Below, in pieces: positions 36,941-47,014 of a stretch of 64,000 nt of DNA. A program made the translations under genes and the position numbers. The stretch lies in the NCBI GenBank assembly GCA_025054875.1, contig JANWYS010000001.1:24703-88702 (forward strand), given 5' to 3'. Positions within the stretch are counted from its first letter, which is position 1. Every line of letters begins with the position of its first letter. The notes beneath the pieces were generated by a model. That model did not search any database, was not told the origin of the DNA, and worked only from the letters and a program-made list of their open reading frames with translations. This DNA is from Cytophagaceae bacterium. GTDB taxonomy: Bacteria > Bacteroidota > Bacteroidia > Cytophagales > Cytophagaceae.

Positions 36941-38008
36941 ATGTCTGTAGATTTAAAAACATTACAAGAAGACGCTGTAAATCTCCTGAAAGACTTGATA
37001 AGAACAGAATCTTACAGCAAACAAGAGCATCAAACTGCCGAAATTATAGATGCCTTTTTTAAAAGATGTAACATCCCCACACATCGGCTAAAAAACAATG
37101 TATGGGCATACAACAAATACTATAATCCTGAATTGCCCACCATATTGCTGAACTCGCATCACGACACCGTAAAGCCTAATCCGGGATATACGATGAATCC
37201 TTTCGATCCCGTTGTAAAAGACGGAAAGCTGTATGGCTTGGGTAGCAACGATGCCGGAGGTTGCCTTGTGTCGCTCATTGCTACATTCCGGTATTTTTAT
37301 GAAAAACAAAACATGAAATACAATATTTGCATGGCGGCCACTGCAGAAGAAGAAATATCCGGTTTCGATGGTTTAGAACTGGTATACCCACAACTTGGCC
37401 GTATTGATTTTGCCATCGTAGGTGAACCTACTCTTATGGACATTGCCGTGTCGGAAAAAGGATTGATGGTAATAGATTGTGTGGCTACCGGAAAATCGGG
37501 ACACGCAGCAAGAGATGAAGGTGAAAATGCCATTTACAAAGCCATTAAAGATATCGAATGGATTCGTAATTATAAATTTGAAAAAGTATCGCCTCACTTA
37601 GGCCCAATGAAAATGTCGGTAACCATCATCAATGCCGGATACCAACATAACGTCGTTCCTGATAAATGTACTTTCACTATAGACGTACGAATTACAGAAA
37701 TGTATAAAAATGAGGAAGTACTGAAAATAATTGATGACAACATTGAGTCGGAAGTAAATCCACGTTCTGTGCGCCTCAGACCCTCCTTCATAGACATGGA
37801 ACATCCGATAGTAAAAGCTGCCATGAAATTCGGCGCTAAACCTTTCGGTTCTCCTACCACTTCAGATCAGGCGCTTATTCCCGTACCCTCCGTAAAAATG
37901 GGACCCGGCAACTCTGCACGATCACACACAGCCAACGAATATATTTACCTCATCGAAATTGATGAAGGCATAGAACGTTACATAAAAATACTCGAAGAAC
38001 TTGTATAA
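36941..38008 (+). CDS. argE: M20 family N-acyl-ornithine/citrulline deacetylase
   Basis: A 355-residue zinc-dependent M20 amidohydrolase. Ligands are visible in NSHHDTVKPN (His and Asp), LGSNDAGG (bridging Asp), AEEEISGFDG (catalytic Glu) and GPGNSARSHTANEYI (late His). GHAARDEGENAIYKA marks the dimerisation domain. Its place 90 bases before argH indicates arginine biosynthesis. In some Bacteroidota the pathway uses N-succinyl or N-acetyl citrulline, so the deacylated substrate may be the citrulline derivative instead of acetylornithine; sequence does not settle this. The symbol is given by role. Confidence 0.85.
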   Translation: MSVDLKTLQEDAVNLLKDLIRTESYSKQEHQTAEIIDAFFKRCNIPTHRLKNNVWAYNKYYNPELPTILLNSHHDTVKPNPGYTMNPFDPVVKDGKLYGLGSNDAGGCLVSLIATFRYFYEKQNMKYNICMAATAEEEISGFDGLELVYPQLGRIDFAIVGEPTLMDIAVSEKGLMVIDCVATGKSGHAARDEGENAIYKAIKDIEWIRNYKFEKVSPHLGPMKMSVTIINAGYQHNVVPDKCTFTIDVRITEMYKNEEVLKIIDDNIESEVNPRSVRLRPSFIDMEHPIVKAAMKFGAKPFGSPTTSDQALIPVPSVKMGPGNSARSHTANEYIYLIEIDEGIERYIKILEELV

Positions 38009-38097
38009 CTTGTATCGTTAAAAAGCATCATGTTTATCTTTTTAACAAGGTTTAATATTGCTTTCACATCACTTAGGTTTTCCGAAATATCTCCGTT

Positions 38098-39429
38098 ATG
38101 AAACTTTGGCAAAAAAACAGCACTGTCAGTGCTGAAATCGAAAAATTCACCGTTGGCAAAGATCATGATATAGACCTTCATCTGGCGCTATATGACGTAC
38201 AGGGCTCTCTGGCTCACATACAAATGCTGCAGAAGATAGGGCTTCTGACTGACGAAGAATTCACCCTTCTTCAGAGAGCGCTGAAAGATATATACAAAGA
38301 AATTGAGCAAGGGCTTTTTCAAATTGAGGAAGGGATAGAAGATATCCACTCACAGGTTGAGTTTACCCTGACCAAACGACTTGGTGATGTCGGAAAAAAG
38401 ATACACAGTGGCCGCTCGCGAAATGACCAGGTGCTCGTTGACCTCAAGTTGTACATACGCGATGCCATCGAAAATACTGTTCACAACACAAAAAAATTAT
38501 TTGATTTACTAATTCAGCTTAGTGAAGAGCATAAAGAAAAATTAATGCCCGGCTATACTCACCTGCAAATTGCCATGCCTTCATCTTTTGGCCTGTGGTT
38601 TGGAGCATATGCAGAGAGCCTTACGGATGATATGGAAATGATGTTGGCTGCATATAAAATTGCCAACAAAAACCCTTTAGGGTCGGCTGCCGGATATGGA
38701 TCTTCCTTTCCATTAGATCGCCAATTAACTACCGAACTTCTCGGTTTTGAAAGGATGAACTACAATGTGGTTTATGCACAAATGGGAAGGGGGAAAACCG
38801 AAAAAAATGTAGCCGCAGCGCTTTCCTCTTTAGCCGCTACACTGAGCAAAATGGCCATGGATATTACTTTATATATCAATCAAAATTTTGGGTTTATATC
38901 GTTTCCTGACGAGCTGACTACCGGCTCCAGTATAATGCCTCATAAAAAAAATCCTGACGTGTTCGAACTCATCCGTGCCAAATGCAATAAAATACAAGCA
39001 TTACCTAATGAAATAACACTCATCACAACCAACCTGCCATCCGGCTATCATAGAGACCTTCAAATCATCAAAGAAAACTTCATACCTGCATTTCATGATT
39101 TGAACGACTGTCTGAATATTGCTCACTATGCTTTGCAACACATAAGAGTGAACGACAACATCCTTAAAGATGAAAAATATAAATATCTTTTCAGTGTGGA
39201 GTTGGTAAACGAGCTCGTTTTAAAAGGCACACCTTTTCGCGATGCCTACAAGCAAGTAGGGCAAATGATTGAAAACGGCGAGTTTACGGCTCCCGATAAA
39301 ATACATCATACTCATCAGGGCAGCATGGGGAACCTTATGAATAAAGAAATATCAGAGGCCATGAATAAAATCATCACTCAATTTGAATTTAATAAGGCAA
39401 AACAGGCCATAGATAAATTGGTTCGTTAA
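38098..39429 (+). CDS. argH: Argininosuccinate lyase
   Basis: The last step of arginine synthesis: argininosuccinate to arginine and fumarate. The 443-residue protein of the fumarase/aspartase fold has the signature loop GSSIMPHKKNPDVFEL, IHSGRSRNDQVLVDLKLYIR near the N-terminus and MPGYTHLQIAMPSSFG with the catalytic His. A normal length for the family. It follows the argE-like gene and is probably co-transcribed. The ATG at 38098 fits the N-terminal MKLWQKNS of relatives. Confidence 0.95.
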   Translation: MKLWQKNSTVSAEIEKFTVGKDHDIDLHLALYDVQGSLAHIQMLQKIGLLTDEEFTLLQRALKDIYKEIEQGLFQIEEGIEDIHSQVEFTLTKRLGDVGKKIHSGRSRNDQVLVDLKLYIRDAIENTVHNTKKLFDLLIQLSEEHKEKLMPGYTHLQIAMPSSFGLWFGAYAESLTDDMEMMLAAYKIANKNPLGSAAGYGSSFPLDRQLTTELLGFERMNYNVVYAQMGRGKTEKNVAAALSSLAATLSKMAMDITLYINQNFGFISFPDELTTGSSIMPHKKNPDVFELIRAKCNKIQALPNEITLITTNLPSGYHRDLQIIKENFIPAFHDLNDCLNIAHYALQHIRVNDNILKDEKYKYLFSVELVNELVLKGTPFRDAYKQVGQMIENGEFTAPDKIHHTHQGSMGNLMNKEISEAMNKIITQFEFNKAKQAIDKLVR

Positions 39430-39547
39430 AGTTGGATACATCCCAAATTTCAACATCTAAAACTTTATTCTTCTATTGTATAAAATGGGTTTACATTTCC
39501 AATGACAAATGCCGTTTATTTTGTACATTCAGGTATTTATACATGGT

Positions 39548-40129
39548 ATGAGAATTAATTTGTTTCTTTTTTTCTTCAGTTTTCATTTGGTTGTATTTGC
39601 TCAGAACGAAGTCGATCGGGATACCGTACGTATAGAGAGCGACTCCGTTAAGGTTAATTCTACCCGCAAAAAAATTTCCATACCAATGAAGCGTGCTATC
39701 TACTCAGCCTTCGTGCCAGGGCTAGGACAAGTAGCAAATAAAAAATATTGGAAACTCCCAATACTGTATGGAGGTGCATTTACCTTGGGTTACTTATGGA
39801 TAAATAATGCCTCGGGATATTGGCGGTTTAAAAGAGAAATAGAACGTTACAAAGGCATAGAAGACCCCGATGTATATTACTACGATCCGGTGCTTCAATA
39901 CACTTATACCAGCGTAAGTCAACTAAAAGTAGAACGAGACAAATACAGAAAATACAGAGACTATGCTATTGTGGGCAGTATAGCCTTATATGTGTTGAAT
40001 ATAATGGATGCCTATGTAGATGCACACCTGACAACGTTTGACGTGAGCAACGATCTGGCCATTCGAGTACAACCCGAATGGAATAATACCCTCATACCTT
40101 GCTTGGTACTATCTTTTGATTTAAAATAG
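39548..40129 (+). CDS. DUF5683 domain membrane protein
   Basis: I place the start at ATG 39548, giving a clean signal peptide (MRINLFLFFFSFHLVVFAQ); a longer frame begins at 39509 with 13 extra residues that obscure it. The 193-residue product carries the DUF5683 core: KRAIYSAFVPGLGQVANKKY followed by WKLPILYGGAFTLGYLW, then a Tyr-rich turn and a second hydrophobic segment (YAIVGSIALYVLNIMDAYVD). It is common in Bacteroidota and of unknown function. It precedes mscL by 53 bases. TTATTTTG near 39516-39523 may be a shortened -7 box for the chosen start. Confidence 0.78.
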   Translation: MRINLFLFFFSFHLVVFAQNEVDRDTVRIESDSVKVNSTRKKISIPMKRAIYSAFVPGLGQVANKKYWKLPILYGGAFTLGYLWINNASGYWRFKREIERYKGIEDPDVYYYDPVLQYTYTSVSQLKVERDKYRKYRDYAIVGSIALYVLNIMDAYVDAHLTTFDVSNDLAIRVQPEWNNTLIPCLVLSFDLK

Positions 40130-40182
40130 ACGTATAAAACAAAATCAAAACAACAATATATTCACCTAACTTTTAAAATAAT

Positions 40183-40596
40183 ATGCTAAAAGAATTTAAA
40201 GAATTTGCCATCAAAGGAAATCTGATTGACATGGCAGTTGCGTTTGTAATGGGAGCTGCTTTCGGTAAAGTTGTGACCGGATTTATCAACGGTATCGTGA
40301 TGCCTATAGTAGGGCAAATAACAGCAGGAGTTGATTTTAAATCTTTAAAGTATGTACTGTCAAAAGCCACATTTGATGCAGAAGGAAAAGAACTTACTCC
40401 CGAGACGGCCATCAAATACGGCGAGTTCATCACCTTTGTTATTGATTTTATACTGGTGGCTTTTTTCATGTTTTTGATAGTAAAAACAGTTAATAAATTA
40501 AAAAAGAAAGAAACTGAAGCGCCCGCCCCTCCTCCCGAGCCTACCAAAGAGGAAATCCTGCTTACCGAAATCAGAGACCTGCTGAAAAAACAATGA
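40183..40596 (+). CDS. mscL: Large-conductance mechanosensitive channel
   Basis: MscL forms a homopentameric pore that opens under membrane tension to release solutes in hypo-osmotic shock. The 137-residue protein has the N-terminal helix LKEFKEFAIKGNLIDMAVAF, a first membrane segment with the pore-lining GAAFGKVVTGFINGIVMPIV, a periplasmic loop (about 50-85) and a second membrane segment (FITFVIDFILVAFFMFLIV). The C-terminal bundle KEEILLTEIRDLLKKQ is standard. Length is normal. Confidence 0.96.
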   Translation: MLKEFKEFAIKGNLIDMAVAFVMGAAFGKVVTGFINGIVMPIVGQITAGVDFKSLKYVLSKATFDAEGKELTPETAIKYGEFITFVIDFILVAFFMFLIVKTVNKLKKKETEAPAPPPEPTKEEILLTEIRDLLKKQ

Positions 40597-41110
40597 TGAG
40601 TACACATACTCTGGCAACCATATTGAAATGCCTACAATCGTTGAGACTTCATGCTGAATGAATATGGGAAAGAGTGGTGTTGTAGCTTTTATCCCAAAAG
40701 CTGCCATGCATAATATCTGGTAATAACAATTTGAGAGGCAAACAACTCAAATCAAGCATCATTGTAGAAACTTAGATGTATCGTTTATTTTTAGCAAATA
40801 TAAGATAGGGCATTCACCTGAAGCTTATACCCCATTTTATGCAATACAAACATTGTTGTCGGAATTTCAAACAGGTCATTCTAATGCATAGCAATGGAAA
40901 ATTGAATCAACAATCACTTATCAGGAAAAAATTATTATAGCTTTGCGAATCCAATTTTTTACTGTATAAAATGGGATAATATTATTATACTCATCGTAAA
41001 TCCTCTTCGTGCCGAATATCCCATGATGAATTTACAACCAGCTGTATATGCAAAACTCTGTAACCGATTTGTCTTTGATGTTGAATTCTCATAACAAAAC
41101 TGTTTTAGGA
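40597..41110. other. Intergenic region with an inverted motif pair
   Basis: No gene is seen. CCCATTTTATGCA at 40831-40843 and TGTATAAAATGGG at 40963-40975 are inverted copies (12 of 13 positions). The same TGYATAAAATGG motif occurs singly near 22374 and 39476. They may mark ends of a small decayed element or be binding sites. Confidence 0.4.
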
Positions 41111-41145
41111 TAAAAGCAAAACACCCCGGCTAATTGCCAGGGTGT
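41111..41145 (-). terminator. Rho-independent terminator of the macroglobulin gene
   Basis: On the minus strand ACACCCTGGC and GCCGGGGTGT form a 10-bp stem (one mismatch) with loop AATTA, followed by TTTGCTTTTA. It lies about 30 bases after the stop of the 41175-45515 gene. Confidence 0.8.
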
Positions 41146-41174
41146 ATGCATCACTTGAATACAGACAATAAAAA

Positions 41175-44100
41175 TCATTTTCTCTTTATGCTAATCCGCT
41201 CCGGAGCGCACCACCACTTGTATTCATTAGTATAGTAGAGATAAGCGCAACTGGCCAAGGCTTCATACTCGCCGGCTACGTCAGCCTTCAGATCTAAATA
41301 TATTTCACGCGTTTCGTCCGGTTTCATTTGGCGATAGTAGATGAACAAAGTATTGTTACGCACTTCATAAAAGTCGAAAACATTTTTTTCCTGCAATTCT
41401 TTTAATTGCCATGGTTGCAGACTTAGCCCGGCAGGTATGCCTATTATAGCCATTGTCATAGGTAAGCCCTCATGGGTTTTGTTTTTTAAAATTACACTCA
41501 TGCGTGCCGTTTCTCCCACGAATAGCGATTTAGTATTGAGAGACGTAGTCAATGTTACTTTGCACTCAACATCAGTTGTGGGCTGTGTAGTAGTCCAGTT
41601 GACTGAAACTGTGTAGGGCAAAGGATTTTGAACATGGATATATTTAATGCGAATAGTATTTCTGCCTACCGATAAATATGAAGCCAGGTTTTCGATAGAT
41701 ACCGGTTCTGTTTGTCCGGCTTTGTAATGTAGAGTAGAAACTTTTTTGCCATTGGCATATATTTCTATCGAACCATCTTCATCGGTTTTTTTAGAAAATT
41801 TAGCATACTCTGTCAGAGCTTTTAAAGCAAGTATAGTGCCTTGAGTAGAAGCAAAACCTCCGGTGCCTGAGCGTGAGGATACAATATATTCCACAGCCTT
41901 GTTCAGCGCTTTGCCATTGGGAGAAGCTGATTTTATCATAGCCAATACGGCAAGAGCCGTAGTCTCTATATCCAGCGACTTACCTTGCGAATAGGTTATG
42001 GAGTGTGTGGCTCCCTTAAACGCACCATCTTTCTGTTGGTGTAAATATAGTTTATCCATAAGTTTGGCGGCTTTGTCTTTATAGCCAAAATTATACATAG
42101 CATTGGCTAACAATGCCATTTGATACGGATCGTCAGAGCTTAAGGCTTTGGAGTAAGCTGTGTGTAGTTCTTTTTCAATATCTCTGTATCCAGCTTCAGA
42201 TAAAGCATACACGATGTAAGCATTAGTTATATCTTGACTGGCACGGCCAAATTGATCTAACGCTTTAGCATTTCGCATAAACCCACCTTGTCCGTCACGT
42301 CGGCTCATGAGCCATGCTGCAGTGCGATCTACCATAGCCTTATCAACCAAAGGGTACACCTGCTGCATATCATGAAATTGCATAAGTCCGTATGCTGTAA
42401 GCCCTTCATGCGCAGGCGTTCCTCCAAACCATTCGTAACCTTTTTCTTTGGTTTCGAATGTAATAAGCCTTTTGTAGCCCTTATCTAATTTGATATCTAT
42501 ATCCGCTGACAATACCGGATTACCTGTTTCTTCGAGATATTTTTTCACCATAATGTTGGGATAGTTGCTGGTTGAGGTTTGCTCAAAGCAACCGTAAGGC
42601 TCTCTTAATATAGACTCAATGCCCTTCAACAGGTCAGAAACTACAGAAGGGTATGCCGTGAAGCCCGCTTGCAGAGAACCTTCTACGAGTTTGTCTATCA
42701 CAAATGAATATTCTTTTTCATGTTCTCTTCCTGAGAAGGAAACACTTGCCGGAAATCCTGCGGGCAATATTTCTATTTCCTGTACAAAGGCATCTTTTAC
42801 TCCTGCACCGCTAAAGGCAAACATGATAGTATCCTTACCCTGCTCCCTAAGCACTTTGTATTCGTACAACAAGGTTTTTGTTTCGTGAGGGAGTATGGAA
42901 ACTTTGGTTTGATGATTACTGTTGAGTTGCCATCCTTTGGGTGTTTTGATACTGATACTTCCATTTATAACAGATGCCGTGTTATTTTTCAGTGTGAGCG
43001 GAATACACAGCACATCGCCCATCACTACTTCTACAGGAAGTTTCACCTGCATACTAAAAGGAAGTTGTGTATAATATTTTTTTTCAGCGCGTCCTATGCT
43101 TCCGTCTTTACCAAAACCCTCTATGGTAACGCAAAAAGAAGACACTTCATCGGAATTGAAAAAACTTATTACAGCTTTGCCGTTGCGGTCAGTTTCGATG
43201 TTACCATTCCAATAAATAGTAGAGCGAAAGTCGGTACGGACATCCGGCTGTTGAGCATTTGTATAATCAGGCGCAGCAAAAACCCGAGCTCTGTAATATT
43301 TTGTGGACACAGGCATTTCCGCTTTGTCATGATTGGGCTTTTTCTTTAGGCGTATGTCAGCTATTGTTGCTTGCACAACTTGCGCCATTTCGGCTTGCTC
43401 TTTTTTTGTATTAATTTTTGTTCCTGCCGGCAATACTTTGTTTTTAAACAAATCTTCATTATTGGCCAGCATTAATTCTGCTTCCGTTTCAAAATTAGCC
43501 TCTTTAGCCCTACCCTGCATAACAGGTGGTATAATTCGCATTATGTTCGCATCATTTCTAAAATACAGCTTATGATCATAATTCTTGTAAATTTTCTGAT
43601 CGTACAGATATGCCGTATATTGATCTTTATATTCAGTTGCATAAATGTATTGATAAGTGTATCCCGGAGCCGAAACTTTGATTTTTATAGGTTCATATAA
43701 TTCCAACCCACTAAGTGAAAATTTTCCGCTTGCGTCAGTAGTAGTTTTGATTGTGGTGTTTTCTACACTTATTTCTGCGTTGTGCAGAGGCATATTTTTA
43801 TAACCATCGTATACAATGCCGCCCACTATGGCTCTCTCCGCGGGGTATGTATACGGTGGAAGCTGATTGTCTGTAAGCTGTGCCCATGTAAATTTTCTCC
43901 ATCCTGCCGTCATGAGTAGATAGTCTAATGCTTGTGTTGCTTTCTCATTTGAAGAATCAAAATAAAACTTCGGCTCTTCTACCTTACAGTTAAGGTCTTG
44001 TTCCAACAGCATTGAGGAGAGTATATGCCCTTGCTTGTCGTCGGCAAAAGAAAGAATTTTTTCATCTACCACAGATAGAGATAGATTAGCAGGCATAGGG

Positions 44101-45515
44101 ATACCTCTTTCATCGGTTACTTTTATTGTCATATGTACTTTTTCTCGTGGTAAATATTTTTCCTTGTCGGTTTCGATATTGATGCGAAGTTGTCGGTGTT
44201 TATTCAGAAAGGTTAAACGTTCTGCCCGTGCAATACCCTTGCTGTCAAACAAGGTGATTTGTGCCACGCCTATGGGAAATTTTTCGGTGGATATTTGCAA
44301 TGTGTTTTTCCCATAATGAGCCTGAAAAGATTGCATGTAGTATATCTGGCCACGCATTTGTGCCAGTATGGAGAGTTCCTCAAATTCGGTAGAATATATT
44401 TCTATGGGCAACAAGTTTTCTTGCTGCTGTTTTAAACACATTGTATATCCCTTTTCTAATGCGGCAGGCAGAGGGTAAGTTGATTTTATGTTGGCTGGTT
44501 TGGTTATTACTGCCGTATAAGTTTCTGATTTAAGGGGGATAATATCAAATGTTCCCATACCCATGTGATAGCTTGCAAAGTTGGCAACGATTTGCTTTTT
44601 CGAATCCATAACATATCCCTCTACATCGGCAGCTTTGCCAAATTCATTTATAGCTTTGAAAGCTACACGACAGGGTATACCTGCTACCATATCTCCTCCT
44701 TCAGGATAGAAGGAAAGTTTAATATCATGCAGCACTATAGGAATAGAGCGAGATATGGATTCTGTGTTTCCCTCGTGTTCTATGATTACATTAAGCAAAG
44801 CATCATTGTTTTTCAGCTCAGCAGGGAGTGTAAAAGATATGGAACTGTTACCTTCTGCATCAGTGATTGCCGTTTTCTCAAAAATTGATTTTCCGGAAAT
44901 GCTGGCCACATATCGGTATGTTTTGTTTGCCAAAGGATTATTTTCGATGGTTGTGAATTTGAGTACAGCAGTTACTTTATCACCGGGACCATAAGCCTTT
45001 TTTTGATATTCTAACGACATGAGCAATCTGGGCAATACCACAGACTGCACTTGTATTTCCCTTTCATAATACATGTTTTCATTTTTCTGCCAGTTAGTAT
45101 AAGCCTTTATTTTGTAGAGCCCGCCGGGCATGTCTTCATCAATGGTAAGATCACCATTGGCATGTCCGTTTTTTGCAATGAGCGCGTATTTTTTTTCAAT
45201 GCTTCCTTTTGGATTGATAAACTCAATGTGGACAATGTCGCTTTGAGAAGAGGCTTTTAAATCTGTTCCATTTCTAAGATAAACTTTAAACCAAATACTT
45301 TCACCCGGTTTATAAAATGGTTTGTCCAAATGCAGATACACTCGTTCTTCTGGCCTGGCATTACTTGCGGAGGTAAACTTTTCCGCAATACTTTTTAAAA
45401 TTTCATTTACATGTTGTGCCAGACCTGCATTTGTAGCCTTACTCAGGCCCAACAGGCCTAATCCGGCTATAGATAACATAGACAAAATTTTTGTTCTTTT
45501 ATTGTGCAATTTCAT
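41175..45515 (-). CDS. Bacterial alpha-2-macroglobulin family protein with thioester
   Basis: A 1446-residue exported protein, probably a protease trap of the alpha-2-macroglobulin type. After a hydrophobic leader (ILSMLSIAGLGLLGLSKA) come MG domains (VYLHLDKPFYKPGESIWFKV, then YQKKAYGPGDKVTA), an inserted carboxypeptidase-regulatory-like domain near residues 570-640 (IVGGIVYDGYKNMPLHNAEI), the bait/ANA region and the thioester domain. The thioester motif is YGCFEQTSTS with Cys976, matching the CxEQ signature, so it should form the reactive bond. The repeat-rich helical domain follows, then a receptor-binding-like end. In proteobacteria such genes often pair with pbpC; none is adjacent here. 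A strong terminator lies downstream. Confidence 0.9.
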   Translation of the reverse strand: MKLHNKRTKILSMLSIAGLGLLGLSKATNAGLAQHVNEILKSIAEKFTSASNARPEERVYLHLDKPFYKPGESIWFKVYLRNGTDLKASSQSDIVHIEFINPKGSIEKKYALIAKNGHANGDLTIDEDMPGGLYKIKAYTNWQKNENMYYEREIQVQSVVLPRLLMSLEYQKKAYGPGDKVTAVLKFTTIENNPLANKTYRYVASISGKSIFEKTAITDAEGNSSISFTLPAELKNNDALLNVIIEHEGNTESISRSIPIVLHDIKLSFYPEGGDMVAGIPCRVAFKAINEFGKAADVEGYVMDSKKQIVANFASYHMGMGTFDIIPLKSETYTAVITKPANIKSTYPLPAALEKGYTMCLKQQQENLLPIEIYSTEFEELSILAQMRGQIYYMQSFQAHYGKNTLQISTEKFPIGVAQITLFDSKGIARAERLTFLNKHRQLRINIETDKEKYLPREKVHMTIKVTDERGIPMPANLSLSVVDEKILSFADDKQGHILSSMLLEQDLNCKVEEPKFYFDSSNEKATQALDYLLMTAGWRKFTWAQLTDNQLPPYTYPAERAIVGGIVYDGYKNMPLHNAEISVENTTIKTTTDASGKFSLSGLELYEPIKIKVSAPGYTYQYIYATEYKDQYTAYLYDQKIYKNYDHKLYFRNDANIMRIIPPVMQGRAKEANFETEAELMLANNEDLFKNKVLPAGTKINTKKEQAEMAQVVQATIADIRLKKKPNHDKAEMPVSTKYYRARVFAAPDYTNAQQPDVRTDFRSTIYWNGNIETDRNGKAVISFFNSDEVSSFCVTIEGFGKDGSIGRAEKKYYTQLPFSMQVKLPVEVVMGDVLCIPLTLKNNTASVINGSISIKTPKGWQLNSNHQTKVSILPHETKTLLYEYKVLREQGKDTIMFAFSGAGVKDAFVQEIEILPAGFPASVSFSGREHEKEYSFVIDKLVEGSLQAGFTAYPSVVSDLLKGIESILREPYGCFEQTSTSNYPNIMVKKYLEETGNPVLSADIDIKLDKGYKRLITFETKEKGYEWFGGTPAHEGLTAYGLMQFHDMQQVYPLVDKAMVDRTAAWLMSRRDGQGGFMRNAKALDQFGRASQDITNAYIVYALSEAGYRDIEKELHTAYSKALSSDDPYQMALLANAMYNFGYKDKAAKLMDKLYLHQQKDGAFKGATHSITYSQGKSLDIETTALAVLAMIKSASPNGKALNKAVEYIVSSRSGTGGFASTQGTILALKALTEYAKFSKKTDEDGSIEIYANGKKVSTLHYKAGQTEPVSIENLASYLSVGRNTIRIKYIHVQNPLPYTVSVNWTTTQPTTDVECKVTLTTSLNTKSLFVGETARMSVILKNKTHEGLPMTMAIIGIPAGLSLQPWQLKELQEKNVFDFYEVRNNTLFIYYRQMKPDETREIYLDLKADVAGEYEALASCAYLYYTNEYKWWCAPERISIKRK

Positions 45516-45637
45516 AATGATTATGTTTTGGTTTGCATATATGAGATGCCACAGGTATCATAATTCCATAAAACCTTAGTAAAAAAATTTTCTCTTAGGA
45601 TAAAAAGAAGTAGGTTGTATGTTAAATAAACGTATAT

Positions 45638-47014
45638 ATGAGCAAAGAGAAAGAGGTAAAAATTATTTTTCTTGGAGGAGCAGGTACGGTAACCGGCTCT
45701 AAAATAATTGTACAACTTGGCCAGCGTCATATTCTGGTAGATGCCGGATTGTTTCAGGGATTAAAAGAACTTCGAATGCTAAATTGGGAACCATTGCCTT
45801 TTAATATTCATAAATTAGATGCTATACTGCTTACCCATGCGCATTTAGACCACGTGGGATATATGCCTATGCTTACGAAGTCTGGATATAGAGGAAAAAT
45901 TTTAGCTACGCCTCCTACATGTGAACTATCCAGAGTAATCCTGATGGATAGTGCCCGCTTGCAGGAAGAAGAAGCTGAACAGGCCAATGAAATGGGATAT
46001 TCCAAACATAAGCCGGCCAAGCCTTTGTACACTACACAAGACGCATTGCAATGCTTAAAGCACTTCTCAGATGTGCCGGACAATAAATGGATAAGTTTGT
46101 CAGATGATACGCGTTTTCGCTTTCTGAAAAGTGGCCACATTTTGGGCTCATGTATGATTGAGTTGGAGTATATGGGAAAGATAATATTTTTCTCAGGCGA
46201 TATAGGCAAAAGAGATCCTCTCATACTGAATCCTGCCGAGCGTATACATTATGCCGATTATGTAGTACTGGAATCTACTTATGGCAACAGAATACATCGT
46301 GAAGATAATCCTGAAATCATACTGGCCAAAGCCATAAACGATACTCTTCAAAGGGGTGGTAATCTCATCATCCCTAGTTTCGCCATTGAGCGCGCTCAGG
46401 AAGTGATATATCTGATAAACTGTATTAAAAGAAAAAACATGATACCCGATGTGCCGGTCTACTTAGATAGTCCAATGGCGTTAGATGCATCAGAAATATT
46501 TTGTCGCTACAGTGAATGGCATAAATTAAGTTTCCAGGAATCTTTCAACATGTTTGAGCAGGTTACTATGATACGCGACATAAAAAGCACTATGCGTAAC
46601 ATAGAAAACCCAATTCCAAAAATCATCATCTCGGGAAGTGGCATGCTCACCGGCGGGCGTGTGTTAGAATATCTGAAAGCATATGTGCAGGACAAAAAAA
46701 ATATGATTCTTTTTGTAGGTTACCAGGCAGAGGGCACGAGAGGCCGCAGTATATTGAACAAGGAGCCTGAAATAAAAATACATGGGCAATTCTATAAAGT
46801 AGCAATAGAAGCTCGTGAGCTGCATGGTATGTCCGGTCACGCAGATCAGGACGACCTTTTGGACTGGCTGAAAAACATAAAAAACAAACCTAAAAAAATA
46901 TTTCTTAATCATGGCGAAACAGAAAGTGCAAACGCTCTGCGCGAAAAAATCATGAAAACTTTCGGATGGGATACTATCATAGCACAAATGCATGCAGAAT
47001 ATATAATGAAATAA
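45638..47014 (+). CDS. Metallo-beta-lactamase / beta-CASP RNA nuclease
   Basis: A 458-residue protein of the MBL-fold beta-CASP group, acting on RNA ends or internally. Motif 2 is LTHAHLDHVGYMP (His-x-His-x-Asp-His). Motif 1 and the phosphate loop GGAGTVTGSKIIV, the motif 4 Asp in IFFSGDIGKRDP, the beta-CASP block (PVYLDSPMALDASEIF, ISGSGMLTGGRVLEYL) and the C-terminal His motif GMSGHADQDDLLDW with NHGETESANAL are all present. It is the short type without KH domains. Divergent from the macroglobulin gene across 122 bases. Confidence 0.93.
   Translation: MSKEKEVKIIFLGGAGTVTGSKIIVQLGQRHILVDAGLFQGLKELRMLNWEPLPFNIHKLDAILLTHAHLDHVGYMPMLTKSGYRGKILATPPTCELSRVILMDSARLQEEEAEQANEMGYSKHKPAKPLYTTQDALQCLKHFSDVPDNKWISLSDDTRFRFLKSGHILGSCMIELEYMGKIIFFSGDIGKRDPLILNPAERIHYADYVVLESTYGNRIHREDNPEIILAKAINDTLQRGGNLIIPSFAIERAQEVIYLINCIKRKNMIPDVPVYLDSPMALDASEIFCRYSEWHKLSFQESFNMFEQVTMIRDIKSTMRNIENPIPKIIISGSGMLTGGRVLEYLKAYVQDKKNMILFVGYQAEGTRGRSILNKEPEIKIHGQFYKVAIEARELHGMSGHADQDDLLDWLKNIKNKPKKIFLNHGETESANALREKIMKTFGWDTIIAQMHAEYIMK

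Noticed and set aside
42288-45579. Many plus-strand frames of 60-154 codons opposite the macroglobulin gene
   Set aside because: They lie antisense to a full-length, domain-rich protein and have unnatural composition.
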